Positions 53,501-61,597 of a DNA stretch of 64,000 bases are shown in pieces. The position numbers and the translations under genes were made by a program. Numbering within the stretch: the first letter of the stretch is position 1; each line of letters starts with the position of its first letter. Source of the DNA: an uncultured Robinsoniella sp. (GTDB lineage: Bacteria; Bacillota; Clostridia; Lachnospirales; Lachnospiraceae); NCBI GenBank assembly GCA_900540475.1, contig UQGG01000017.1, positions 1 to 64,000 on the forward strand, written 5' to 3'. Below the pieces are notes generated by a model, which was given only the letters and a program-made list of their open reading frames with translations, did no database searches and was not told the DNA's origin.

Positions 53501-54040
53501 AATACCATGATCCTGAAGCTCCAGAAAGTAATTTCCTTTTCCAAATATACCCTCATAACGCAATGCCGCTTTTTTTGCATCCTCATACATTCCACGGACA
53601 AGATATTTCTGCACTTCACCCGCCAGGCAGGCGCTAAGCGCTATAATTCCCTCGCTGTAAGTCTCCAGAACCTCCATATCCACCCGTGGTTTATAATAAA
53701 ACCCTTCTACAAAGCCTTTGGAAACAATCTTCATCAGGTTACTGTATCCGATGTTGTTTTCCGCTAAAAGGACCAGGTGGTAATATCTGTCATCGCCCCC
53801 GGCCGCTTCTTTATCGAATCTGGAATTAGGCGCAACATACACTTCACAGCCGATGACCGGATTAATACCTGCTTCTTTTGCAGCCCGGTAAAACTCGATT
53901 ACGCCGTACATAACACCATGGTCTGTAATCGCCGCACTGTTCATCCCTAATTCTTTCACTCTTGCTACATATTCTTTTATCTTATTCGATCCATCCAGCA
54001 GACTATATTCTGTATGGACGTGTAAATGTGTAAAATTCAT
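50570..54040 (-). CDS. dnaE: DNA polymerase III subunit alpha (DnaE)
   Basis: This 1156-residue polymerase has an N-terminal PHP domain (HVHTEYSLLDGS, TDHGVMYGV). The palm motif PDIDVDFCFERR (about residue 400) carries catalytic Asp residues. Further motifs are SMHAAGVVIS and GPMDFIPQYIRGK. Helix-hairpin-helix (about 800-900) and OB (about 1000-1090) domains follow. It lacks the PolC exonuclease, so it is the DnaE type, acting with PolC elsewhere in Firmicutes. The ATG at 54040 follows GAGG. A 22-pair RNA hairpin ends about 14 nt before it. Confidence 0.96.
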   Translation of the reverse strand: MNFTHLHVHTEYSLLDGSNKIKEYVARVKELGMNSAAITDHGVMYGVIEFYRAAKEAGINPVIGCEVYVAPNSRFDKEAAGGDDRYYHLVLLAENNIGYSNLMKIVSKGFVEGFYYKPRVDMEVLETYSEGIIALSACLAGEVQKYLVRGMYEDAKKAALRYEGIFGKGNYFLELQDHGIPEQKMVNPQLLRMSKELDIGLVATNDVHYTYAEDESPHDILLCIQTAKKLDDEDRMRYEGGQYYVKSPEEMANLFPYAPEALENTQKIADRCHVEIEFGVTKLPKYDVPQGYTSWEYLNKLCFDGMDERYQPVTEDLWTRLEYELGIIKEMGYVDYFLIVWDFIKYAKDHDIIVGPGRGSAAGSLVSYTLDITTLDPIKYSLLFERFLNPERVSMPDIDVDFCFERRQEVIDYVVEKYGKDRVVQIVTFGTMAARGVIRDVGRVMDLPYAMVDSIAKMIPNELNITIDKALIMNGEMKSLYESDPQVKTLIDMSKRLEGLPRHTSMHAAGVVISQKSVDEYVPLSRASDGSITTQFTMTTLEELGLLKMDFLGLRTLTVIQNAVRLAEKSSGKSLDMDLIDYNDKEVLDSIGTGRTDGVFQLESGGMKSFMKELKPQSLEDIIAGISLYRPGPMDFIPQYIRGKNNPDSIVYDCPQLESILEPTYGCIVYQEQVMQIVRDLGGYTLGRSDLLRRAMSKKKASVMEKERQNFVYGNEAEGVAGCINNGIDEKIANKIYDDMIDFAKYAFNKSHAAAYGVVSYQTAYLKYYYPVEFMAALMTSVIDNPTKVSEYILTCRQMGIDILPPDINVGESAFSVDGKSIRYGLSAIKSVGKPVIEAIVTERMNRGPYKSLKDFIERLSGKEVNKRTIESFIKAGALDGLGGTRKQFMMIYVQIMDSVNQERKYSLTGQMSLFDLVGEEEKKEFEIRLPDVGEYEKEQLLSFEKEVLGVYISGHPLQEYEERWRKNISQVTSDFMIDEEIGVTKVADGIKAIIGGMIISKTVKHTRTNKTMAFITVEDLVGTVEVVIFPKDYEKFRDLLVEDSKVFVKGRVSTEDDKPSKLICEKIWAFEEAPRELWIQFEDKETFAESEEALYGLLRQSDGKDAVVIYVRNPKSVKRLERNWSVRIEEQLLRKLAENFGGNNVKVVEKSIEKL

Positions 54041-54053
54041 CTATACCTCAATT

Positions 54054-54129
54054 CCAGAACGTGCCTGAAAACATGCCCCGTTATACCATTGGTATATCCA
54101 GTCCTGCCATGTCTCCAAACACGCTCTAA
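54054..54129 (-). other. Long hairpin in the dnaE leader, possible interspersed repeat
   Basis: On the reverse strand the arms 54108-54129 (TTAGAGCGTGTTTGGAGACA and two more bases) and 54054-54075 pair over 22 positions, about seven of them G.U. The inside holds a second stem, TATACC/GGTATA with loop AAT. G.U pairs would be A.C mismatches on the other strand, so the structure fits the dnaE-sense RNA. No T tract follows, so it is not a terminator. It abuts the dnaE ribosome binding site. Confidence 0.65.
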
Positions 54130-54155
54130 GATAGTTGCTATTTACTTTTTTCTTG

Positions 54156-55127
54156 TTAACCTACTTGAATCATCTGAACAATACAGATAAGTGCACCGAT
54201 TACAAAACAAGGTGTAACCAGCCTTCTGTTTTCTGCCTGCCCAGCAGCCTGCAGCTCACCGTCTGCCGTAACAGCAGACATTTCAGGTTCACTTTTTTTG
54301 AATGCATTTCGGAAAATAGACACGAAATGAATATCCCGTTTGCAGTGCTTACTGATCCAGAAAAGTACACATCCCGCTAAGGCTGTACAGATCACCGCTG
54401 CAATTGCCACGCCCTGAAGTGCCGTCAGAATCGTATCGGATGTCAGGCTTGTGCTTTGAATTGTATCCGATAGCTGGGGCATCTCCTGGTACAACAATTT
54501 CTGCAGCTCCAGTACCACAACGCTCCATGCATCAATTACAAAATGCGCCAGCATCGGTGCCAGAATACTTCCAGTCGCCTCCATAAGCAGACAAAACGCA
54601 AATCCTGCCACAAACGCATATAAAAACTGGTTTACATTTAAATGTGCCATACCGAAGACCAGACCGCACAGAATGGCTCCCTGTACATGGTTTTTCCTAC
54701 GGTAGCTGCCATAAAATACACCTCGGAACATGAATTCTTCTGAAACAGCCGGCATTACGCCAACCAGAAGCAGATTTACCAAAAAAGGATTGGTATTCAG
54801 TTCCTGGGCGCTGGCATTCACATGGTTTGTTACAAACAGCATGGAAAATAAATTTAAAAATGAAACCAGCGGCATCAGCAGTACGACAAACAAAACAACC
54901 ATACATGCTGTAGACCATTTAATTTTCCTGAATGGGATTTCCTCTTTTACCGGTACGCGCATAACCAGAATATAAAACAAGATAGGTATCAAATACATCA
55001 GCTGTCCTAAAATCATAGCCATCTCTGTGCCAAGCCCTGTTACAAAAAATCCGATACCAAAGGAAAACAGAAAAGCAAAAATCACCATTCCCAGGAACAG
55101 CCGGTTAATATTTTTAATTTTATTCAT
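54156..55127 (-). CDS. CPBP-family intramembrane metalloprotease
   Basis: This 323-residue protein has about eight membrane helices and the Abi/CPBP (Rce1-like) motifs: SEEFMFRGVFYG (EExxxR, about residues 130-141), FGMAHLNVNQFLYAF and APMLAHFVIDAWS. The Glu and His residues are catalytic. Such proteases process prenylated or peptide substrates or act in bacteriocin immunity. Its ATG overlaps the end of the methyltransferase gene by 8 bp. No bacteriocin gene is visible. Confidence 0.9.
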   Translation of the reverse strand: MNKIKNINRLFLGMVIFAFLFSFGIGFFVTGLGTEMAMILGQLMYLIPILFYILVMRVPVKEEIPFRKIKWSTACMVVLFVVLLMPLVSFLNLFSMLFVTNHVNASAQELNTNPFLVNLLLVGVMPAVSEEFMFRGVFYGSYRRKNHVQGAILCGLVFGMAHLNVNQFLYAFVAGFAFCLLMEATGSILAPMLAHFVIDAWSVVVLELQKLLYQEMPQLSDTIQSTSLTSDTILTALQGVAIAAVICTALAGCVLFWISKHCKRDIHFVSIFRNAFKKSEPEMSAVTADGELQAAGQAENRRLVTPCFVIGALICIVQMIQVG

Positions 55128-55734
55128 ATAAGTCCTCGCCTGATTTAGTCATTTTTTTCTTTACTAATACATTGATCCACTCTGTGTCCGGATGACTGTT
55201 TCTAACATCTTCCGTCTTCCAGATCTCTATAATTTTAATGCCTCTCTGGCGTTTTAACATGCGGTACAGAGAATCCTCTGTGTAGTCATGAAATAAACGC
55301 TGATTGCGGAATTCTTCAGATTCACCATAGCGAAATGAAGCATACAGGATTCCTCCAGGATTAAGCGCCTGGATCACTTTCCCCATAATGCGGTCCATAT
55401 CTTTCTCTTCCACATGCAGTAAAGAAGCACATGCCCAGATTCCGTCAAACACCTCGTCAAATTCCATCTCCTCAAAAGTCATATGTAAGACTTCTTTGTC
55501 AGTGTTAATCTCTGCCAGCTTACACATTTCTTCTGAGCCATCCAGAGGCGTTACATAACAGCCCATTTCTTCCAGATAGAGGCTGTCCCTGCCTGACCCG
55601 CAGCCAAGGTCCAACACCTCTGCATTTTCAGGAAGGTATGACAGAAACTTGTCCAGTGCCTCATGCATGTCAAGATCTACTGTGTTTTCATAATATACGC
55701 CTGCATATCGCTCATAATAGTCTAATGAATCCAA
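55120..55734 (-). CDS. Class I SAM-dependent methyltransferase (TTG start)
   Basis: This 204-residue protein has the SAM motif VLDLGCGSGRDSLYLEE (about 40-56), VTPLDGSEEMC and ALNPGGILYASF. It resembles small-molecule methyltransferases of the TehB/UbiE kind; the substrate is unknown. The TTG at 55734 follows AGGAG at seven bases and a TTGTTA-17-TATAAT promoter. It is translationally coupled to the CPBP gene. Confidence 0.9.
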   Translation of the reverse strand: MDSLDYYERYAGVYYENTVDLDMHEALDKFLSYLPENAEVLDLGCGSGRDSLYLEEMGCYVTPLDGSEEMCKLAEINTDKEVLHMTFEEMEFDEVFDGIWACASLLHVEEKDMDRIMGKVIQALNPGGILYASFRYGESEEFRNQRLFHDYTEDSLYRMLKRQRGIKIIEIWKTEDVRNSHPDTEWINVLVKKKMTKSGEDLYE

Positions 55735-55787
55735 AATTTTTCTCCTTTTCTTAATTGCTGTTAAATTTATTATTTACTCTTTTGGTC

Positions 55788-55816
55788 ATTATATCAAATA
55801 ATGCCCTTAATAACAA
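55788..55816 (-). promoter_or_regulatory. Promoter of the methyltransferase-CPBP operon
   Basis: On the reverse strand TTGTTA (55811-55816), 17 bp and TATAAT (55788-55793). Confidence 0.7.
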
Positions 55817-55841
55817 TAAACATTCTATAAAAATCCAATTT

Positions 55842-55870
55842 AAAAAAAGCTGCCCCCCTTGGAGACAGCT
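55842..55870 (-). terminator. Terminator after the HPr-like gene
   Basis: On the reverse strand AGCTGTCTCC pairs with GGGGGCAGCT, followed by seven T. Confidence 0.8.
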
Positions 55871-55879
55871 CTGCAAATC

Positions 55880-56113
55880 TTAGTTATTAACCATAAATGA
55901 GATTAATTTGTCGATATCATCTTTTTCATATGCTACGATTTCCAATTCCGGAATCTCGCCATTTGAAAAGATGTTCGCCATAGATACGTATTGGGAAAGT
56001 TTTGATTTCAGATTCAGTCTGTCGCCCTCACCTGTTACCAGTTCTACTTTACCGCTGCAGCTGTCTACTACCTCAAAAAATTTTTCAATGTTGGTTATAT
56101 TCTGTACTTTCAT
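55880..56113 (-). CDS. Small HPr-fold-like protein without the active histidine
   Basis: This 77-residue protein aligns by eye with HPr: KVELVTGEGDRLNLKSKL then IPELEIVAYEKDDIDKLISF resembles the second half of HPr. The phosphorylated His15 region is replaced by NIEKFFEVVDSC, so it cannot act as a PTS phosphocarrier. Such degenerate HPr-like proteins are common in Lachnospiraceae. Its role is unknown. It is a single gene followed by a terminator. Confidence 0.65.
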   Translation of the reverse strand: MKVQNITNIEKFFEVVDSCSGKVELVTGEGDRLNLKSKLSQYVSMANIFSNGEIPELEIVAYEKDDIDKLISFMVNN

Positions 56114-56210
56114 CCCCAGCTCTCCTTTCCAATCACTATATTGTATTTACAATGAAATGTCTTCACATATTACTATAAACTACTTGTGGATTAAAATCAA
56201 ATATTATTTA

Positions 56211-56585
56211 TTATTTCACAGCAACTGCTTCGATTTCAATCAGAACGTCCTTTGGAAGCCTTGCCACCTCCACACAGGAACGTGCCGGATAGGTTCCGGT
56301 AAAATATTTTGCATAGATCTCATTGATCTTGCCAAAATCATTCATGTCTTTGATAAATACCGTTGTTTTAATCACCTGGGCTGTGGATGTTCCCGCTGCC
56401 TCTAATAAAGCTGCCAGATTTCCGATTGCCTGGTCTGCCTGTGCTTCCACACCTTCCGGAATTTCGCCTGTCGCCGGAACTACCGGAATCACACCGGATG
56501 TATAAATCATTCCATTTACCTCAATTGCCTGTGAATATGGTCCGATTGCTGCTGGTGCTTTGTCTGTGCTGATTGCTGTTTTCAT
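56211..56585 (-). CDS. RidA/YjgF-family enamine/imine deaminase
   Basis: This 124-residue protein shows the RidA signature: APAAIGPYSQAIEVNGMIYT (about 10-29), QADQAIGNLAALLEAAG and the arginine in YPARSCVEVARLPKD that binds the substrate carboxylate. RidA trimers hydrolyse reactive 2-aminoacrylate formed by PLP enzymes. The start follows AGGAGG. Confidence 0.93.
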   Translation of the reverse strand: MKTAISTDKAPAAIGPYSQAIEVNGMIYTSGVIPVVPATGEIPEGVEAQADQAIGNLAALLEAAGTSTAQVIKTTVFIKDMNDFGKINEIYAKYFTGTYPARSCVEVARLPKDVLIEIEAVAVK

Positions 56586-56721
56586 GTCCTTTTCCTCCTG
56601 ACCCTTTATATTATTATTCCATCATTTATTTTATTCCTGCTTAAAAGTATCAAAAAATTGCCATCTGTCACTCTATAATACATTCTGACAACGAATCAAA
56701 CGTATCCTGAGATTGCTTTCC

Positions 56722-57558
56722 CTACTGAACCTTACGGATTGACCTCTCGGTTATTTCGATCCGACCCTCTTTTAATAGTCTGCCCACGCCGCGCTTGAAT
56801 GCATTTTTGCTCAGTCCAAATTCCCGCTTGATCACTTCCGGAGAAGCTTTGTCGGTAAATGGCAGAACGCCCGAAAACTCTTCTATTACACTCATAATAT
56901 TCTCAGCGTCCTCATCCATCTGAAGATACGCTTTTTCCCTGGTACTCAAATCCAGCTTACCGTCTTCTTTTACATCAGTTACCCGGGCTTCAATGCTGTC
57001 GCCCACCTGATAATTTCCTGCGGCATCTTTCTTCGGTATCAATGCAGAATATTTATTGTCAACTGCAACGAATACACCAAATTCCTCGCTGATCTCATAG
57101 ACCACACCCATTACATGATCATCCTTCTTATAAGGAGAATCTGTGATTAAGGCTTCATATACATTCATCGTTGCACATAATCTGCTGCTCTTATCTATAT
57201 AAAGCGTTACCAGCCATTCTTCGCCCTGACGCACCCTTCTCGTCTGTTCTTTAAATGGGAGTAAAAGGTCTTTTTCCAGTCCCCAGTCTAAAAATGCTCC
57301 GATCTTGCCCACTTCCTTAACCGTGAGCACAGCCAGTCCGCCAACTTCCAGCATCGGTTCTCTGGTAGTAGCGATGAGCCTGTCCTTTGAATCCTTATAT
57401 AAAAAAACGCTCAGACGGTCTCCTGTCTTAATATCCTTTGAAACTTCTTTTTTGGGAAGCAGCACCCGTTCTTCCGTTCCGCTACCCTGCCCCAGATAGA
57501 TTCCAAAATCCACCTGTTTTACAACTTCTAATTCCTGCTTTTTTCCTAATTCCAGCAT
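56722..57558 (-). CDS. CvfB-like S1 RNA-binding protein
   Basis: This 278-residue protein has three S1-like OB domains (about 1-65, 66-135 and 140-210) and a C-terminal winged helix (215-278: SPEVIKREFGLSKNAFKRGV, GRLLKEGRIEI). This is the layout of CvfB/YitL, which binds RNA and affects virulence genes in Staphylococcus. The start at 57558 (MLELGKKQEL) follows GGAGG. It lies 15 bp after the thioesterase gene and is probably co-transcribed. Confidence 0.9.
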   Translation of the reverse strand: MLELGKKQELEVVKQVDFGIYLGQGSGTEERVLLPKKEVSKDIKTGDRLSVFLYKDSKDRLIATTREPMLEVGGLAVLTVKEVGKIGAFLDWGLEKDLLLPFKEQTRRVRQGEEWLVTLYIDKSSRLCATMNVYEALITDSPYKKDDHVMGVVYEISEEFGVFVAVDNKYSALIPKKDAAGNYQVGDSIEARVTDVKEDGKLDLSTREKAYLQMDEDAENIMSVIEEFSGVLPFTDKASPEVIKREFGLSKNAFKRGVGRLLKEGRIEITERSIRKVQ

Positions 57559-57573
57559 TTCTTCCTCCATATA

Positions 57574-58287
57574 TTACGCCTGTGCGGTAAATTCCACAAT
57601 TGCATAAGGCTTCTCTTCTTCATCACAAAGAGCCGTTGTAATGCGCCCTTCCTCTGCATGAACCCTGGGTATAATAAGGTCATGAAGAACTGCAGATTTT
57701 TTATATTCCACCCGAACCTGATGTACACTGAAATCTTCCGGGAGATATTCTTCTGCCATCTGTATATATTGTCCGTTGTTCACATGGCGGTTGGTATCCA
57801 GATGACATCTCAGCACCGGGAATGATTCCATCTGTACACATTCTGCCGGTACCGGTATCTTCCTCGGGGCATAATCCATAGAAAGTTTTTCCTCAAGCCT
57901 GTATCCGTCGGACTCAGCCGTACTGATCTTAGAAGGATGTCCGCTTTCGGTATCCACAAATATCCAAAGGGAATTGGCATATGCAACTCTTTTTCCTTTT
58001 TCGTCTGCAAGGGCAAAGTTTCTGCTGCCATAGAATCCTTTAAAATCATAAGGCCATGTCTGTACCGTGATCTTTTCTCCAAGCCCGGGATACCTGTCCA
58101 CCACAATCTGCCAGGAAGAGAGCACCCATACCCGGTTCCTCTTCATCAGATTGGTCAGACCAAGACCGACCTCTTCTGAATGAAACGTACTGCTGTCCTG
58201 AAAATAATTAACAAGCGCATTCAGCGTCAGCTTCTGATCCATCCCAATTTCACTGTAGCGCACCCTGCTGTCAAACTGATAACTCAT
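57574..58287 (-). CDS. Acyl-ACP thioesterase
   Basis: This 237-residue protein has two hot-dog domains. The catalytic region is HLDTNRHVNNGQYIQMAEEY (Asp, Asn, His near residues 160-166), as in FatA/FatB-type bacterial enzymes. It releases fatty acids from acyl carrier protein. The start at 58287 (MSYQFDSRV) follows GGAGG. It lies after tRNA-Gln on the same strand; the leader contains a GCAGAC palindrome shared with sdaAB. Confidence 0.92.
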   Translation of the reverse strand: MSYQFDSRVRYSEIGMDQKLTLNALVNYFQDSSTFHSEEVGLGLTNLMKRNRVWVLSSWQIVVDRYPGLGEKITVQTWPYDFKGFYGSRNFALADEKGKRVAYANSLWIFVDTESGHPSKISTAESDGYRLEEKLSMDYAPRKIPVPAECVQMESFPVLRCHLDTNRHVNNGQYIQMAEEYLPEDFSVHQVRVEYKKSAVLHDLIIPRVHAEEGRITTALCDEEEKPYAIVEFTAQA

Positions 58288-58345
58288 ATCTGCCTCCAAC
58301 TGCTTTCAAAACCCGGAAGTTCCTAATTCAAACTTATACCCTTGC

Positions 58346-58364
58346 ATATCGCAGACGGGTCTGC
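58346..58364. repeat. Interspersed palindrome around GCAGACGGGTCTGC (copy 2)
   Basis: This 19-bp block matches 11645-11663 with two mismatches and lies in the leader of the thioesterase gene. Confidence 0.5.
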
Positions 58365-58457
58365 AGTTTTGCTTCCTGTCTGAAAAATCTAAAAACCAAA
58401 AAAGGCCGCCTTTCAATGAACCTCTGAAAAGCTTCATCAAAGACAACCTGTTAATAG

Positions 58458-58529
58458 CTGGGCTACAAGGATTCGAACCTTGAAATGACGGAGTCAGAGT
58501 CCGTTGCCTTACCGTTTGGCGATAGCCCA
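58458..58529 (-). tRNA. tRNA-Gln (anticodon CTG)
   Basis: The reverse strand folds as a full cloverleaf of 72 nt. The acceptor TGGGCTA pairs with TAGCCCA and has discriminator G. The anticodon arm ACGGA-CTCTGAC-TCCGT gives anticodon CTG, and the T arm has AAGGTTCGAATCCTT. The 3' CCA is not encoded. U1-A72 is typical of bacterial tRNA-Gln. Confidence 0.95.
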
Positions 58530-58548
58530 ATGTGTTACAACACGATGT

Positions 58549-58577
58549 ATTATATATTACCTTTTTCAAAAAAGCAA
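58549..58577 (-). promoter_or_regulatory. Promoter of tRNA-Gln
   Basis: On the reverse strand TTGCTT (58572-58577), 17 bp and TATAAT (58549-58554), about 19 bp before the tRNA. The 58580-58640 stretch beyond is a low-complexity run of A and T tracts. Confidence 0.65.
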
Positions 58578-58726
58578 GTACTTTTTTTAATTTTTTTAAA
58601 AAAATTTTTTTAAACCACTTTTTTGGCGATTTTTCAACACTTTTTTGGGGAAAAGTAGTATAATCAATCACATATTTAAAATTACAGAAAAAAACAAACC
58701 AAAAAATATTTACAGTTATAGAAAGG

Positions 58727-58740
58727 GCAGGCATGCCTGC
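58727..58740. promoter_or_regulatory. 14-bp perfect palindrome before the CDF gene
   Basis: GCAGGCATGCCTGC is fully self-complementary and GC-rich in an AT-rich gap. It lies between a TATAAT (58659-58664, forward strand) and the CDF start, where a repressor could bind. Confidence 0.45.
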
Positions 58741-58760
58741 AGTATGCATTGGGTATAATA

Positions 58761-59939
58761 ATGACAAATTTACTTGTAAAAACTTTTATTAAAAATCCTC
58801 AGGACACCGATAATATTATCGTACGGACCGCATACGGAACATTAGCCGGTATCGTAGGCATTTTCTGCAACGTCCTGTTATTTATCGTGAAACTGGTCAT
58901 TGGAATCGGACTGCACAGTGTATCTGTTATGGCGGATGCATTTAATAACCTTTCCGATGCCGGCTCTTCGGTTATCAGTCTGATCGGGGTAAAAATGGCA
59001 AGCAAGCCTGCCGACCAGGATCATCCTTTTGGACATGGGCGCATTGAATATATTGCAGCGCTGATTGTAGCATTTTTAGTCATTGAAGTAGGATTTACTT
59101 TTTTCAAGGATTCCGTCAGTAAGATATTTAACCCGGAGGAGATCACTTTCCAGATATCTTCTCTGATCATCCTGATCTTATCCATCGGTGTAAAGCTTTG
59201 GCTTGGCTTCTTTAATAAAAAGCTGGGCAAACGGATTAACTCCACCGTAATGATGGCTGCCGCCACAGATTCCATGGGTGACGTGATCACTACCTCCGTC
59301 ACAATTATTTCCATTCTGGTATTTGGCATTTTTCGTATTAATATTGACGGATATGTGGGGATTCTGGTAGCCGCAATTGTGATCTGGGCAGGAATCGGCA
59401 TTGCCAAAGATACTTTAAAGCCACTAATTGGGGAACCGGCAGATCCAGAGCTGTACCAGGAAATTACTCAAATGGTAGAAAGCTACGACGGTATTGTAGG
59501 CAGCCACGACTTAATTATCCATAACTATGGTCCCGGACGCAGCATGGCATCCATCCATGCCGAAGTTCCCAATGACGTAGATGTGGAATCTTCCCACGAA
59601 GTTATCGATAAGGCTGAACGGGAAGTGGGCAAAAAACTGGGGATCTTCCTGGTGATTCACATGGATCCTATTGAGACAAAAAACAGCCGGATCCAAAAGC
59701 TGAAGCAGGAAATTGATATCGTCATAACCAGTATAGATGATCGTCTTTCATTCCATGATTTCCGCATGGTAGAAGGCAAAAACCAGATCAATCTGATCTT
59801 TGACCTGGTCATTCCCCATGAATACAGTCCCAAACAGCAAAGCGACATACAGCTTGAAATCATCTCCCAAATAACCCACTTGGATAAACGATACCAATGT
59901 GTTATAACTATAGACAAGAGTTTCGTATCAACTAACTAA
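58761..59939 (+). CDS. Cation diffusion facilitator family metal exporter
   Basis: This 392-residue protein has six membrane helices and the CDF metal-site residues in HSVSVMADAFNNLSDAG (helix 2, Asp) and AAATDSMGDVITTS (helix 5, Asp). It also has the DHPFGHGRIEYIAAL loop and a cytoplasmic C-terminal metal-binding domain (about 215-390). CDF proteins export Zn, Mn, Fe or Co in exchange for protons; the DxxxD-type sites do not decide the metal. The start at 58761 is the first ATG; the ribosome binding site is weak (GGG). It lies 16 bp before pncB. Confidence 0.92.
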   Translation: MTNLLVKTFIKNPQDTDNIIVRTAYGTLAGIVGIFCNVLLFIVKLVIGIGLHSVSVMADAFNNLSDAGSSVISLIGVKMASKPADQDHPFGHGRIEYIAALIVAFLVIEVGFTFFKDSVSKIFNPEEITFQISSLIILILSIGVKLWLGFFNKKLGKRINSTVMMAAATDSMGDVITTSVTIISILVFGIFRINIDGYVGILVAAIVIWAGIGIAKDTLKPLIGEPADPELYQEITQMVESYDGIVGSHDLIIHNYGPGRSMASIHAEVPNDVDVESSHEVIDKAEREVGKKLGIFLVIHMDPIETKNSRIQKLKQEIDIVITSIDDRLSFHDFRMVEGKNQINLIFDLVIPHEYSPKQQSDIQLEIISQITHLDKRYQCVITIDKSFVSTN

Positions 59940-59955
59940 GACAAAGGAGCACTTT

Positions 59956-61425
59956 ATGAGTACAATGAATTTAACGCTATTAACAGATTTTTATGAATTA
60001 ACCATGATGCAGGGTTATTTTAAAAATCATACGGATGAAGTAGTAGTCTTTGATGCCTTTTACCGCAAAAACCCCTCAGACGGAGGCTATGCCATTGCGG
60101 CGGGTCTGGAGCAGGTGATCGATTATATTAAAAATTTAAAGTTCAGCAAAGAAGATGTAGACTATCTGAGAGGACTTGGCACCTTTGATGAAGACTTTTT
60201 GAATTATCTGTCTGATTTCCGGTTCACCGGTGATATTTATGCCATTCCCGAGGGCACTGTTGTATTCCCTAGAGAACCTCTTGTAAAGGTCGTTGCACCT
60301 ATTATGGAAGCTCAGTTAGTGGAGACGGCCATTTTAACAATTATTAACCACCAGAGTCTGATCGCCACCAAGGCATCCAGGGTGGTATATGCCGCAAAAG
60401 GGGACGGTATCATGGAGTTTGGGCTGCGCCGTGCACAGGGACCGGATGCAGGCGTCTATGGCGCAAGAGCAGCCATGATCGGCGGCTGTGTGGGCACTTC
60501 CAATGTTCTCGCCGGACAGCTTTTTGATGTCCCGGTAAAAGGTACTCATGCCCACAGCTGGATTATGAGTTTTCCAGATGAATATACTGCATTTAAAAAA
60601 TATGCAGATTTATATCCCGATGCATGCTGTCTTCTGGTAGATACCTATGATACCTTAAAATCCGGAGTTCCAAATGCCATCCGTATCTTTACCGAAATGA
60701 AAGAAGCCGGCATTCCTCTTAAAAATTACGGTATCCGCCTGGACAGCGGCGACCTCGCCTATATGTCTAAAAAAGCCCGTGTTATGCTGGATAATGCCGG
60801 ATTCCGGGATGCTTTTATATCCGCGTCCAGCGACCTGGATGAGTACCTGATCGACAGCCTTAAGGCACAGGGCTGTAAAATTACCTCCTGGGGTGTGGGA
60901 ACCAATCTGATCACCTCCAAGGACTGCCCGGCATTTGGCGGCGTTTATAAACTGGCTGCTATACTGGACAATGAAACAGGTGACTTTATACCCAAAATCA
61001 AGCTTTCAGAAAATACAGAAAAGATTACAAATCCGGGAAATAAAACGATCTACCGCATCTATGATAAAACTGCCGGAAAAATTAAAGCGGATCTGATTGC
61101 CCTGGCGGACGAAACCTTTGACGAAGGAAAAGATATGATTATCTTCGATCCCCTGGAAACCTGGAAAAAAACCAAAATCCATGCAGGCACTTTTAAACTG
61201 CGGGAATTGTTAGTACCGGTATTTAAAGGCGGAGAATGCATTTACAACTCCCCATCCGTGATGGAAATCCGTGATTACTGCAAGAAGGAACTGGATACTC
61301 TGTGGGATGAGACAAAGCGTTTTGTAAACCCGCACGATGTTTATGTAGACCTTTCGGACAAATTGTTCGGCATTAAATCTGAACTGTTAGAAAAGATGAG
61401 CATGGATGCACTATCCCGTATTTAG
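59956..61425 (+). CDS. pncB: Nicotinate phosphoribosyltransferase
   Basis: This 489-residue enzyme makes nicotinate mononucleotide from nicotinate and PRPP in the NAD salvage pathway. Motifs are TDFYELTMMQGYF (10-22), EFGLRRAQGPDAG (about 155-167), GTHAHSWIMSFPDE and IRLDSGDLAYMSKKAR. Length is normal for the long bacterial form. It follows AAGGAG and is co-directional with the CDF gene, 16 bp downstream. A long stem that overlaps the next ribosome binding site ends the unit. Confidence 0.95.
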   Translation: MSTMNLTLLTDFYELTMMQGYFKNHTDEVVVFDAFYRKNPSDGGYAIAAGLEQVIDYIKNLKFSKEDVDYLRGLGTFDEDFLNYLSDFRFTGDIYAIPEGTVVFPREPLVKVVAPIMEAQLVETAILTIINHQSLIATKASRVVYAAKGDGIMEFGLRRAQGPDAGVYGARAAMIGGCVGTSNVLAGQLFDVPVKGTHAHSWIMSFPDEYTAFKKYADLYPDACCLLVDTYDTLKSGVPNAIRIFTEMKEAGIPLKNYGIRLDSGDLAYMSKKARVMLDNAGFRDAFISASSDLDEYLIDSLKAQGCKITSWGVGTNLITSKDCPAFGGVYKLAAILDNETGDFIPKIKLSENTEKITNPGNKTIYRIYDKTAGKIKADLIALADETFDEGKDMIIFDPLETWKKTKIHAGTFKLRELLVPVFKGGECIYNSPSVMEIRDYCKKELDTLWDETKRFVNPHDVYVDLSDKLFGIKSELLEKMSMDALSRI

Positions 61426-61550
61426 AAACCGCAGATCTTAATTACTGAATTTATTTACTCAACTTAATTTACGAATATAATTTCCGAAATTATTTACGGA
61501 ACTTATTTATTCATCTTATTTATTATTTTCCGAATTTACGCATATCTGAT

Positions 61551-61594
61551 AAGACTCCTTCATATACATATATAGCTTATATGAAAGGAGTCTT
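61551..61594 (+). terminator. Terminator-like stem that also covers the VanY ribosome binding site
   Basis: AAGACTCCTT-CATATA pairs with TATATG-A-AAGGAGTCTT (one bulged A), followed by TTTTT at 61593-61597. AGGAG of the next gene (61586-61590) is in the 3' arm and the ATG starts at 61598. The preceding 61430-61545 is AT-rich with loose repeats of TTATTTA and TTTCCGAA. Confidence 0.7.
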
Positions 61595-61597
61595 TTT

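Noticed and set aside
58306..58767. 153-codon reverse frame
   Set aside because: It runs through tRNA-Gln and its promoter and has no recognisable protein pattern.
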